A stretch of 9,652 bases of DNA, taken from Chloroflexota bacterium. Its GTDB lineage: Bacteria; Chloroflexota; Anaerolineae; Anaerolineales; UBA4823. The position numbers and the translations under genes are program-made. Of the stretch, positions 1 through 6,487 are shown piece after piece. The stretch covers positions 1 to 9,652 of the forward strand of contig JAGDMX010000063.1 of NCBI GenBank assembly GCA_017860725.1, in the 5' to 3' direction. The stretch's first letter is position 1. Every line of letters starts with the position of its first letter. The notes under the pieces are model-generated. The model was not told the origin of the DNA and searched no databases. It saw only the letters and a list, made by a program, of their open reading frames with translations.

Positions 1-290
1 GCCTTCATAGTTTGGATAGGTAAATTTACATACCCCAGGGGTGATTTGGGGTTGGGGCTGGCTGGCGAGGCAAAGTGCAGCACTGCATCTAATTTTCCCG
101 GCACAAATATAAAGTTAGAAACATCATGACGAATAAACGAAAAATTTGGATTCCCCGCCAGGTGAGCCAGATTTTCCGGGCTTCCTGTAATGAAGTTATC
201 CATACCGACAACCGTGTGCCCGTCGGCTAGTAGCCGGTCGCATAAGTGTGAACCGAGAAATCCAGCTGCTCCGGTAATTAAGATTCGCAT
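1..290 (-). CDS. UDP-glucuronate decarboxylase-like SDR epimerase, N-terminal part
   Basis: This is the first 96 residues of an extended short-chain dehydrogenase; the rest lies beyond the left edge. It opens with MRILITGAAGFLGSHL, containing the NAD-binding Gly-x-x-Gly-x-x-Gly at residues 7-13, and has the acidic residue after the second strand in GMDNFITG (Asp31). HDVS at 55-58 and HFASPASP at 72-79 are characteristic of the UDP-glucuronate decarboxylase (UDP-xylose synthase) branch, which converts UDP-glucuronate to UDP-xylose in the cytoplasm for surface polysaccharide. After ASPASP there is a short insertion (about residues 80-86) before GYVNLPIQTMK; most homologs pass straight to a DYL-like stretch. 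The catalytic Tyr-x-x-x-Lys would lie outside the window. The ATG at 290 has an AGGGGT Shine-Dalgarno at 298-303, seven bases away. A dTDP-glucose dehydratase or another epimerase is less likely but cannot be excluded from this fragment. Confidence 0.85.
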   Translation of the reverse strand, partial: MRILITGAAGFLGSHLCDRLLADGHTVVGMDNFITGSPENLAHLAGNPNFSFIRHDVSNFIFVPGKLDAVLHFASPASPNPKSPLGYVNLPIQTMK

Positions 291-361
291 AAAATCAACC
301 CCTGGAATGGGAGTGGTATAATCAAAAGCCGAGTATCAAGCAGGCAAGGCTGTCCAAATAA

Positions 362-931
362 TTACCGTGGGCGACCAGAAATAGTCATGACACCATCGGC
401 GATAGTCACATTTTCGACGATGATGTTATTCAGTTGGCTATCCGATGCATAAAGAGCTTGATCTAACTGTGATGTAAGGTTATCGACCATTTCTTGCATC
501 AAGTTGAAAGGACCTGCGCTAACGTCAACTACCTCATAATCGAGCCTGCCATCTAAACCGGCGGATACAAGAATTTCTGCTTCGACCGGAACGGATACTG
601 GTGCTTGCTTTAGCGTACCGCGATATTGGATTGCGCCATTGCGGAGGTAAACCTGTGAGTCGCTGATCGACCCTCCAGATTGCTGCTCGAGCCGGTATAC
701 CACCAATGAGGTTATCTCTGCTTCATTAACAATCAGGGTTGTTGGGTCGCCATTTTGAATATCTTCGACAGCCTTGGCTAAATTTTGTTCGAGATTCTCG
801 GCTGCATTTTCCGAGACAGGAATACGAGTCTCCGGAACATCACTGGAGCCGACCGGCAAGTTGCATGCCAGGCTTACCACGAGTAGAATCGCTCCGAAAA
901 ATAAGGCGACTGATTTGATGGATTTGAACAA
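362..931 (-). CDS. Small predicted lipoprotein, function unknown
   Basis: A 189-residue protein that I cannot assign to a named family. The N-terminus has lysines, a hydrophobic stretch at about 8-22, then SLAC with Cys23, followed by a polar Pro/Ser/Glu-rich region. This is a plausible type II signal peptide with a slightly non-canonical lipobox (Ser at -3, Leu at -2). The mature part has a helical segment at 41-60, then beta-rich alternating stretches with repeated Gly turns (about 86-140), a helix at 143-162, and a final strand pair ending ADGVMTISGRPR. The layout resembles lipid-binding beta-taco proteins such as DUF2993/LmeA, but this is only an impression. The start codon is TTG at 931, chosen because AAGGAG at 941-946 sits nine bases upstream on this strand and the signal peptide follows directly. 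It lies 71 bases upstream of the decarboxylase-like gene on the same strand, so co-transcription is possible. Confidence 0.75.
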   Translation of the reverse strand: MFKSIKSVALFFGAILLVVSLACNLPVGSSDVPETRIPVSENAAENLEQNLAKAVEDIQNGDPTTLIVNEAEITSLVVYRLEQQSGGSISDSQVYLRNGAIQYRGTLKQAPVSVPVEAEILVSAGLDGRLDYEVVDVSAGPFNLMQEMVDNLTSQLDQALYASDSQLNNIIVENVTIADGVMTISGRPR

Positions 932-955
932 CTTAATTTACTCCTTTATTCTTGA

Positions 956-968
956 TCTGACGGTCAGA
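956..968. promoter_or_regulatory. 13-base palindrome between divergent genes
   Basis: TCTGACGGTCAGA is a perfect inverted repeat with 6-base arms around one central base. It lies between the TTG start of the lipoprotein (931, minus) and the ATG of scpB (982, plus). A dimeric regulator could bind here and affect both directions. The arms are short, so chance remains possible. Confidence 0.35.
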
Positions 969-977
969 ATTGTATCA
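969..977 (-). promoter_or_regulatory. Candidate extended -10 promoter of the lipoprotein gene
   Basis: On the minus strand this reads TGATACAAT, an extended -10 (TG-n-TACAAT). Transcription would start near 962, giving a leader of about 30 bases that contains the AAGGAG ribosome binding site. No convincing -35 was seen, which is tolerable for an extended -10 promoter. The same bases contain TATCAT (973-978) on the plus strand, so the divergent scpB promoter probably overlaps it. Confidence 0.35.
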
Positions 978-981
978 TAGC

Positions 982-1557
982 ATGGATGAGGCACATTTAT
1001 CTCAAGCTAATCTCACTTTAACAGCTCGCCTGGAAGCCTTGTTGTTCGTCGCCCCGGGACCGGTAACGCCTGCGCAATTGGCAGTCGCCTTAGAGGTGCC
1101 CACCGAAGATATTGAGAAAGGACTGGGAGATCTGGAGGCTCTTTACGATAGCAGCTTAACCGAGCGAGGTTTGAGGTTGCAGCGCCACAAAGGGCGATTT
1201 CAGTTGACAAGCGCACCAGAAGCGGCTCATTGGATCGAGCGGTTTTTAGGCTTGGAGGAAAGCAGCCGGCTAAGCCGGGCGGGGATGGAGACTCTTGCGA
1301 TCGTGGCGTACCAACAGCCAGTCACACGCCCTCAAATCGATGCAATCCGCGGTGTGAATAGCGATGGTGTGATCAAAACCTTGCTGAGCAAAGGATTGGT
1401 CAGTGAATTAGGTCGCTCTGAAGCAGTAGGCAGGCCAATTCTTTATGGCACAACCCCCGAGTTTTTACAATACTTCGGGTTGAACTCCCTTGAATCGCTG
1501 CCATCGTTAAATCTCCAAGATGATGCTGGTGATACTCCAGAAAAGATTGAAGATTAG
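982..1557 (+). CDS. scpB: Segregation and condensation protein B (ScpB)
   Basis: ScpB is the dimeric winged-helix partner of the kleisin ScpA in the SMC-ScpAB condensin complex, which compacts and segregates the chromosome at the nucleoid. The signature is clear: LEALLFVA near the N-terminus, GLRLQRHKGRFQLTSAPE, then LSRAGMETLAIVAYQQPVTRPQIDAIRGVNSD-type core residues (second winged helix) and GRPILYGTTPEFLQYFGLNSLESLP at the end. With the ATG at 982 the protein is 191 residues, normal for the family. An in-frame TTG at 970 would add four residues, but neither start has a visible Shine-Dalgarno, so a leaderless or very short-leader transcript is likely; I prefer the ATG. scpA is not in view; in many bacteria it lies directly upstream, but here the upstream neighbour is a divergent lipoprotein. 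rluB follows after 10 bases, the usual arrangement. Confidence 0.95.
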   Translation: MDEAHLSQANLTLTARLEALLFVAPGPVTPAQLAVALEVPTEDIEKGLGDLEALYDSSLTERGLRLQRHKGRFQLTSAPEAAHWIERFLGLEESSRLSRAGMETLAIVAYQQPVTRPQIDAIRGVNSDGVIKTLLSKGLVSELGRSEAVGRPILYGTTPEFLQYFGLNSLESLPSLNLQDDAGDTPEKIED

Positions 1558-1567
1558 GACTCGTTGA

Positions 1568-2344
1568 ATGGAAGAACGATTACAAAAAATACTTGCAAGG
1601 GCTGGATATGGTTCGCGCAGGGCATGCGAACAATTTATTGTCGAAAGACGAGTGACGGTCAATGGCCAAGTAGCAGAACTGGGCAGCAAGGCGGATGCCT
1701 CAAAAGACCGTATTGTGGTTGATGGACTCCTAATCCCAATCGCCGAGCAGCCTGTTTACATTGCATTGTATAAACCCCGTGGTGTGCTATCGGCAGTTTC
1801 TGCGGATGATGCACGTCCGACCGTTAGGGAATTAGTGGACGTGCCGGAGCACGTTTTCCCAGTAGGCCGTTTGGATGTTGATAGCGAGGGATTAATTTTA
1901 TTGACCAATGACGGAGAGCTGGCACATCGCCTGACACATCCACGCTATGGCCATGAGAAAGAATATCGAGTTTTGGTTGCCCGCCGGCCGGATGAATCTC
2001 AACTTGAGAATTGGCGGCGTGGAGTTGTTTTGGAGGATGGATATCGAACTGCGCCGGCACAAATTCGGGTAGAATCAACCGCCGGTAAAGGCACCTGGTT
2101 GAGGGTAATTTTGCGAGAAGGACGCAAACGCCAAATCCGAGAAACTGGTTCCCGAATAGGATTGCCGGTCGTGAAAATTATCCGAGTGAGGATCGGCTCG
2201 CTGCAATTAGGCAGATTGAACTCGAAGGAATGGCGCTATTTATCCGAGCGGGAAATTGCTGAATTGAAGGGTATAAAATCAGTGAATACTCCTTCAAATA
2301 GACCCTCGAAACCAAAATATAAATCAAGGACAAAAACCGGTTAG
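1568..2344 (+). CDS. rluB: 23S rRNA pseudouridine synthase, RluB/RsuA family
   Basis: A 258-residue enzyme that isomerises a uridine in large-subunit rRNA to pseudouridine, acting in the cytoplasm on ribosome precursors. An N-terminal S4 RNA-binding domain covers about residues 1-55 (MEERLQKILARAGYGSRRAC, then VTVNG). The catalytic domain has YKPRGVLS at 68-75 and the active-site motif GRLDVDSEGLILLTNDG, with catalytic Asp103. LREGRKRQIR at 182-191 and the following GLPVVKIIRVRIG are also typical. The C-terminus is a short basic tail (about 238-258, rich in Lys, Arg, Ser), common in RluB and probably RNA-contacting. RsuA acts on 16S rRNA and is the main alternative, but the RluB reading fits the pairing with scpB. 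A weak AGGA at 1556-1559, overlapping the scpB stop, serves the ATG. Confidence 0.93.
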   Translation: MEERLQKILARAGYGSRRACEQFIVERRVTVNGQVAELGSKADASKDRIVVDGLLIPIAEQPVYIALYKPRGVLSAVSADDARPTVRELVDVPEHVFPVGRLDVDSEGLILLTNDGELAHRLTHPRYGHEKEYRVLVARRPDESQLENWRRGVVLEDGYRTAPAQIRVESTAGKGTWLRVILREGRKRQIRETGSRIGLPVVKIIRVRIGSLQLGRLNSKEWRYLSEREIAELKGIKSVNTPSNRPSKPKYKSRTKTG

Positions 2345-2349
2345 GTACT

Positions 2350-5300
2350 ATGGAAGCAGGTCACGAACAACATCGAGAGAAATTGCAGTATGCATGGTTG
2401 GATAAACCGGCTCTGGGCAAGCTGGGTATCACCCTGGAGATGATATTTCTGATAGGTATTCTCATCCTGGCAGTTATTTCCCGCTTCTACTTGATTGAAC
2501 CGAGGGTTATGAGCCATGATGAAACGATTCATGTGTATCACAATTCCTGGTCATTATTTACAGGCCAAGGATACCGTCACGACCCTCTGTCTCACGGCCC
2601 ATTCCAAACCCACGTGGTAGCGCTCTCATACTTTTTATTTGGGGACAGTGATACCTCCGCTCGAATACCGGCAGTCCTGTTCAGTATTGCCACCGTGCTG
2701 TTTGTGTGGAATTTCCGGCGCTATCTTGGCCGGGCAGGTGCATTGGCAGCCATGGTGCTCATGTTGATCTCCCCTTATATGCTTTACTATGGGCGCTACG
2801 TTCGTAACGAGTCCTTTGCTGCCTTCTTTGGTGTAGTTACGATTTGGGCGATGTTGCGCTACCTGGAAACAGGGAAGGCGCGCTATACCTACTGGTTGAC
2901 AGCAGCAATCGTCCTGCATTTTACTGCCAAGGAGACTGCATTTATATATACCGCCCAGGCATTGCTGTTCTTGGGTGTCTACTTTATATACAACGTTACC
3001 GTTAAACCCTGGCCGAACAATAAATGGTTTACAGGATTTTTAATTTCGTTATTGATAAGCTTCATTCTCCTAGGAGGGATGGGAGCGGTTTTTATATTAC
3101 ACCGCCAGGCAACCGGCTTAAGTGCCACTGAGACTGTCACCCCGGCAATACCTGGTCAAACCGCCATTGATACACCCACTGCCGCGGCTTCACCATTGTT
3201 GATTGTTCTGGCGGTTTTGCTGCTGGTGGCGGTAATTATTGGTCTGGTATTCTTGATTCGCGGCTATAGCTGGGAACGGTTACGAAAAGAGCGATCATTC
3301 TCCCTCCTGGTATTAATCGGTACTTTCGCACTTCCACAGTTGAGTGCCTTCCCGGTGAAATTAATGGGTTGGGATATCCCTACGAATGCAGCCGAGGTTC
3401 AGCAGTTTACGCAAAACGGACAGTACTGGCAAATCGCCATATTCTTTATTCCGATGCTTCTACTCTCGATTGCCATTGGATTAATTTGGAATTGGCGACT
3501 TTGGTCTGTCAATGCTGCTATTTTCTACTCATTATTCACGATTTTTTATACGACAGTATTTACCAATGGCGCCGGTTTCTTTACAGGGATGATCGGATCT
3601 TTGGGTTATTGGTTGGAGCAGCAGGGCGTAAACCGCGGCAGCCAGCCGTGGTACTACTACATCGGCGTACAAGTGCCGGTGTATGAGTATTTACCTGCCT
3701 TAGCAAGCCTATTTGGATTGGTATTAATCGCCTATCGGACGATCAAGGGTGTCATAAAGCCAGCCAAACTGGATGAACCAGGTGAAATAGAATCTCCAAC
3801 ATCAGTCAGCGACACCCCTGACAATGAGGTGCTAGCAGGTCCAGCCGACAATGGCTATGAAAAGCCCCCCGTTCTAGCGTTATTAAGCTTTTGGGTGATC
3901 ACCAGTATTCTGGCATATACGATTGCTGGAGAAAAGATGCCCTGGCTAACAGTGCATATGGCTTGGCCGATGGTTTTACTGGGTGGTTGGACAATAGGAC
4001 AAGTAATTGAAGCCACCGATTGGACGATCTTTCGGGAGCGGCGTGGGTGGCTGTTGTTAACTTTGTTATTGGTCTTTCTGGTGAGTGGATTAGGTGCTCT
4101 TGCCTCTTTGTTGGGGACAAATCCACCATTTCAAGGAAAGGAATTAGAGCAATTACAGGCGACCAGCACATTCCTGCTTTCTCTCTTGATGGCTGTAGCC
4201 AGTGGAGCCGGGCTGGTTTACCTGGCAAATAGTTGGCCGCAATCCCATCTGTTTCGTGTTTTTTTTCTGACGATCTTTGGAGGACTGGCAATTCTTACCG
4301 CTCGTACTGCTTACCAGTCATCGTATATCAACTATGATAATGCCAATGAGCTCTTGGTTTATGCTCACTCAGCCCCTGGTGTAAAAACGGTGATGACCCA
4401 AATTGAGGAGATCTCCAAACGCACGACAGATGGCCTGGGTTTAGGGATTGGGCACGATGGGGAATACCCATTCTGGTGGTACCTACGCAACTATACCAAC
4501 ACGAGATATTATGGCGCGAATCCGACGCGGAGTTTACGAGAAATGCCGATAATTATCGTTGGGGAAAATAACTTCGGTAAGATCGAGCCAGTAGTCCGAA
4601 ATAATTACCAACAATTTGATTACATCCGGCTATGGTGGCCAAACCAGGATTACTTTGGGTTGACTTGGGAGCGGATCGGCTCGGATCTTGCCAACCCGGC
4701 CATGCGTAACGCGCTATTTCAAATCTGGCTAAACCGGGATTATTCAAAATATGGTGAAGTGACCGGAAAAGACCTGAGCTTGACAAACTGGACGCCTTCC
4801 TCACGAATGAGACTGTATGTACGCAATGACATAGTCTCACAAATTTGGAACTATGGCGTCTCCCCCGTAGCTGCTGAGGAGATAACAGACCCCTATGAGG
4901 GCAAGCAAATATTGATTGTCCCGGATATTTCTTTTGGATCTCCTGGTAATCAGGCAGGGAAATTTCAAAGACCGCGTGATCTGGAAGTCGCTGCCGATGG
5001 GAGTCTTTACATTGTGGATACAGATAATCATCGGGTACAGCATGTTGCTGCTGATGGCACCCCATTGCATACCTGGGGGAGCTTTGCGGATGCAATAGCA
5101 GGTGACGCTGCTGGCGGGACCTTCAACCAACCGTGGGGAATTGGGATTGCTCCAGATGGCTCTGTGTTCGTTGCCGATACCTGGAATCACCGCGTCCAGA
5201 AATTTACGGCAGACGGCGAATTTGTCAAGATGTGGGGTTACTTTGGTCAGGCGGAGACCCCTGATGCCTTTTGGGGACCACGTGATATTGCAATAGATAG

Positions 5301-5814
5301 TCAAGGCAGGGTTTTTATTACCGATACGGGTAATAAGCGCATTGTAATCTTTGATAGCGATGGCAATTATCTATCTCAGTTCGGAACTGCGGGCATGGCG
5401 GCAGGTGAATTTGATGAACCAATTGGCATTGATATCGACTCCACTGGGCGGGTGTATCTTGTAGACACATGGAATCAGCGGATACAGGTGTTTGAAGAGA
5501 TGGATGTGAATGTGTTCACCGCAGTGAATTCTTGGGATGTGGCAGGATGGTACGGACAATCGCTGGAAAACAAACCATACTTATCGGTGGATGCAAAAGG
5601 CTTTGTTTATGTCACGGATCCGGAAGGATATCGGATTCTTTGGTTCACTAACAGCGGGGGCATCGTAGCCTACTGGGGCGATTACAGTACAGGGTTGGAT
5701 GGTTTCAGCTTGCCGGCCTCTGTTGCGGTGGATCCAGCAGGAGGGGTATGGGTATCCGATGCTGGCAACAGCCGGATCCTACACTTTACTTTGCCGGGTG
5801 AAGAACCGGAGTAA
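2350..5814 (+). CDS. Agl23/TIGR03663-like membrane glycosyltransferase with C-terminal NHL propeller
   Basis: A 1154-residue multi-pass protein. The N-terminal half looks like a GT-C (PMT/ArnT-like) enzyme of the TIGR03663 (Agl23) type: a first helix at 31-50, then MSHDE (54-58), whose Asp57-Glu58 sit where GT-C enzymes keep the catalytic acid of the first outer loop. YYGRYVRNES (146-155) and further helices follow, at about 104-121, 126-142, 156-172, 180-215, 226-250, 281-304, 317-334, 361-400, 447-463, 507-525, 534-555, 566-590, 606-625 and 634-650. These enzymes use lipid-linked sugars on the outer membrane face; the actual substrate is unknown. A Pro/Glu/Asp-rich loop lies at 470-505. Residues 660-850 form an extracytoplasmic domain (GHDGEYPFWWYLRNY). 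From about 872 to 1147 there are six NHL-type repeats, e.g. VADTWNHRVQKF and LVDTWNQRIQVF, expected to fold as a six-bladed propeller outside the cell. It starts 5 bases after rluB and is probably in that operon. Confidence 0.85.
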   Translation: MEAGHEQHREKLQYAWLDKPALGKLGITLEMIFLIGILILAVISRFYLIEPRVMSHDETIHVYHNSWSLFTGQGYRHDPLSHGPFQTHVVALSYFLFGDSDTSARIPAVLFSIATVLFVWNFRRYLGRAGALAAMVLMLISPYMLYYGRYVRNESFAAFFGVVTIWAMLRYLETGKARYTYWLTAAIVLHFTAKETAFIYTAQALLFLGVYFIYNVTVKPWPNNKWFTGFLISLLISFILLGGMGAVFILHRQATGLSATETVTPAIPGQTAIDTPTAAASPLLIVLAVLLLVAVIIGLVFLIRGYSWERLRKERSFSLLVLIGTFALPQLSAFPVKLMGWDIPTNAAEVQQFTQNGQYWQIAIFFIPMLLLSIAIGLIWNWRLWSVNAAIFYSLFTIFYTTVFTNGAGFFTGMIGSLGYWLEQQGVNRGSQPWYYYIGVQVPVYEYLPALASLFGLVLIAYRTIKGVIKPAKLDEPGEIESPTSVSDTPDNEVLAGPADNGYEKPPVLALLSFWVITSILAYTIAGEKMPWLTVHMAWPMVLLGGWTIGQVIEATDWTIFRERRGWLLLTLLLVFLVSGLGALASLLGTNPPFQGKELEQLQATSTFLLSLLMAVASGAGLVYLANSWPQSHLFRVFFLTIFGGLAILTARTAYQSSYINYDNANELLVYAHSAPGVKTVMTQIEEISKRTTDGLGLGIGHDGEYPFWWYLRNYTNTRYYGANPTRSLREMPIIIVGENNFGKIEPVVRNNYQQFDYIRLWWPNQDYFGLTWERIGSDLANPAMRNALFQIWLNRDYSKYGEVTGKDLSLTNWTPSSRMRLYVRNDIVSQIWNYGVSPVAAEEITDPYEGKQILIVPDISFGSPGNQAGKFQRPRDLEVAADGSLYIVDTDNHRVQHVAADGTPLHTWGSFADAIAGDAAGGTFNQPWGIGIAPDGSVFVADTWNHRVQKFTADGEFVKMWGYFGQAETPDAFWGPRDIAIDSQGRVFITDTGNKRIVIFDSDGNYLSQFGTAGMAAGEFDEPIGIDIDSTGRVYLVDTWNQRIQVFEEMDVNVFTAVNSWDVAGWYGQSLENKPYLSVDAKGFVYVTDPEGYRILWFTNSGGIVAYWGDYSTGLDGFSLPASVAVDPAGGVWVSDAGNSRILHFTLPGEEPE
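4963..5790 (+). repeat. Six NHL repeats in the C-terminal part of the membrane protein
   Basis: This is an in-frame, protein-level repeat of about 35-50 residues, with divergent DNA. Copies begin near protein residues 872, 925, 975, 1021, 1075 and 1118. The core is P-x-(D/G)-(I/L)-x-(I/V) followed by DG-x-(V/L)-(Y/F)-(I/V)-x-D-(T/A)-x-N-x-R-(I/V)-x-x-F. Copies 1-4 are close to consensus. Copy 5 is weaker (VTDPEGYRILWF) and copy 6 is good (VSDAGNSRILHF). NHL propellers usually bind protein, RNA or glycan; with this topology a surface ligand is the likely partner. Confidence 0.85.
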
Positions 5815-5826
5815 TCCCATGCGGCT

Positions 5827-5844
5827 GTTGCCATGCAATGCAAC
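5827..5844. promoter_or_regulatory. Inverted repeat overlapping a -35 box, possible operator
   Basis: GTTGC at 5827-5831 and GCAAC at 5840-5844 form 5-base arms with an 8-base centre. They cover the -35 hexamer of the promoter at 5828-5856. A bound regulator here would block RNA polymerase. It could equally be a small hairpin at the end of the upstream transcript, but it has no following T-run, so it is not a terminator. The arms are short, and only the location makes it suggestive. Confidence 0.3.
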
Positions 5845-5856
5845 TAAAGCTATAAT
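5828..5856 (+). promoter_or_regulatory. Sigma-70 type promoter of the coiled-coil/SPFH module
   Basis: TTGCCA at 5828-5833 and a perfect TATAAT at 5851-5856 are separated by exactly 17 bases. Transcription would start near 5863, giving a leader of about 40 bases before the ATG at 5903. It lies directly after the membrane protein's stop codon and separates this module from the scpB operon, although no terminator intervenes and read-through is possible. Confidence 0.75.
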
Positions 5857-5902
5857 CAATCGTAGATAGATAATGGATTTGCCAACCATAAAGGAGATTA
5901 TT

Positions 5903-6427
5903 ATGGGCGATCAGATTTACGAGAAAATCGGTTCCGACATGGATATTTTCAAAAAAATAGCCAGTAAAATTCCAGGATTCAAGGGCTATATCGAACGATC
6001 CAATCGCAGAGATGCCGACAAACTATTACGAGAGACAGTTGCTTCCCGATACGAAGAGCAGTGGCAACGCGTATCTGCGCTGCAGAGGGATTTTATCAGC
6101 CGTGGCGAGATAGGGTTCTTGGATGATCTGGAAGCAGCAGCGTTGAAGTTACGTACTTTTGCAGATCGTGTGCGCCGGGCATCTTACGGTTATGCTGGTC
6201 TTTTTGACGCAGTAAAGATAAATGAACAAGAGTTAGCACAGCTCTATGAATATGATCTAAAGATGCTCGATCTGGGTGATGAGGTAGCGCGCGCAGTGGA
6301 TCATATAGAATTATCAATTGGCAGCGACGGTTTGCCGGCTGCAATTCGCAATCTGGTCACCCTGGCGCAGCAGAGTATAGATGTGTTCAATCGACGTGAT
6401 GAAGCGATCTTGAGCAACGCTCAGTAA
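5903..6427 (+). CDS. Helical, probably coiled-coil protein paired with SPFH gene
   Basis: A 174-residue soluble protein of no family I can name. It has no signal peptide, membrane helix or cysteine. Residues 1-30 include a short amphipathic stretch (MDIFKKIASKIPGFKGYI) that could touch a membrane. Residues 35-135 are charged and almost purely helical with Leu/Ala heptad-like spacing, broken near 68-72, so one or two coiled coils are expected. A Gly/Pro break at 140-145 precedes a last helix at 146-171. It is smaller than PspA/IM30 (about 220 residues) but of similar helical character. The start is the ATG at 5903, because AAGGAG at 5891-5896 sits six bases upstream. An in-frame ATG at 5873 would add ten residues, but it lies close to the predicted transcription start and has no binding site. 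Tandem TAA stops end it, 60 bases before the SPFH gene. It is probably a partner of that protein. Confidence 0.8.
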   Translation: MGDQIYEKIGSDMDIFKKIASKIPGFKGYIERSNRRDADKLLRETVASRYEEQWQRVSALQRDFISRGEIGFLDDLEAAALKLRTFADRVRRASYGYAGLFDAVKINEQELAQLYEYDLKMLDLGDEVARAVDHIELSIGSDGLPAAIRNLVTLAQQSIDVFNRRDEAILSNAQ

Positions 6428-6437
6428 TAACAAGAGA

Positions 6438-6465
6438 TCGACAGGGTCATTTGATCTAATAGAAT
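6438..6465 (+). promoter_or_regulatory. Possible internal promoter before the SPFH gene
   Basis: TCGACA at 6438-6443 and TAGAAT at 6460-6465 each match five of six consensus bases, with a 16-base spacer. Transcription would begin near 6472, just ahead of the AGGAG at 6475-6479. It may give the SPFH gene extra expression independent of the gene before it. Confidence 0.35.
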
Positions 6466-6487
6466 TGAGAAAACAGGAGTATCTATT

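Noticed and set aside
317..322. A perfect TATAAT on the plus strand between the two leftmost genes
   Set aside because: It has no good -35 at the proper distance and would transcribe antisense to the lipoprotein gene with no plus-strand gene to serve. On the minus strand the matching -35/-10 pairs were too weak to list.
970..981. TTG at 970 as start of scpB
   Set aside because: It lacks a ribosome binding site, adds only four residues not needed for the family, and overlaps the likely -10 element; the ATG at 982 is preferred.
4553..5304. Long overlapping minus-strand reading frames opposite the large membrane protein
   Set aside because: Their composition is Ser/His/Pro/Arg-rich with no recognisable motif. 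The plus-strand frame shows strong domain signatures through the same bases, so these are shadows.
4963..5790. DNA tandem repeat or CRISPR-like periodicity in the NHL region
   Set aside because: The periodicity exists only at protein level; the DNA copies are divergent and have no identical repeats with regular spacers.
5873..5902. ATG at 5873 as start of the coiled-coil gene
   Set aside because: It lies about 10 bases from the predicted transcription start without a Shine-Dalgarno, while AAGGAG is placed exactly for the ATG at 5903.
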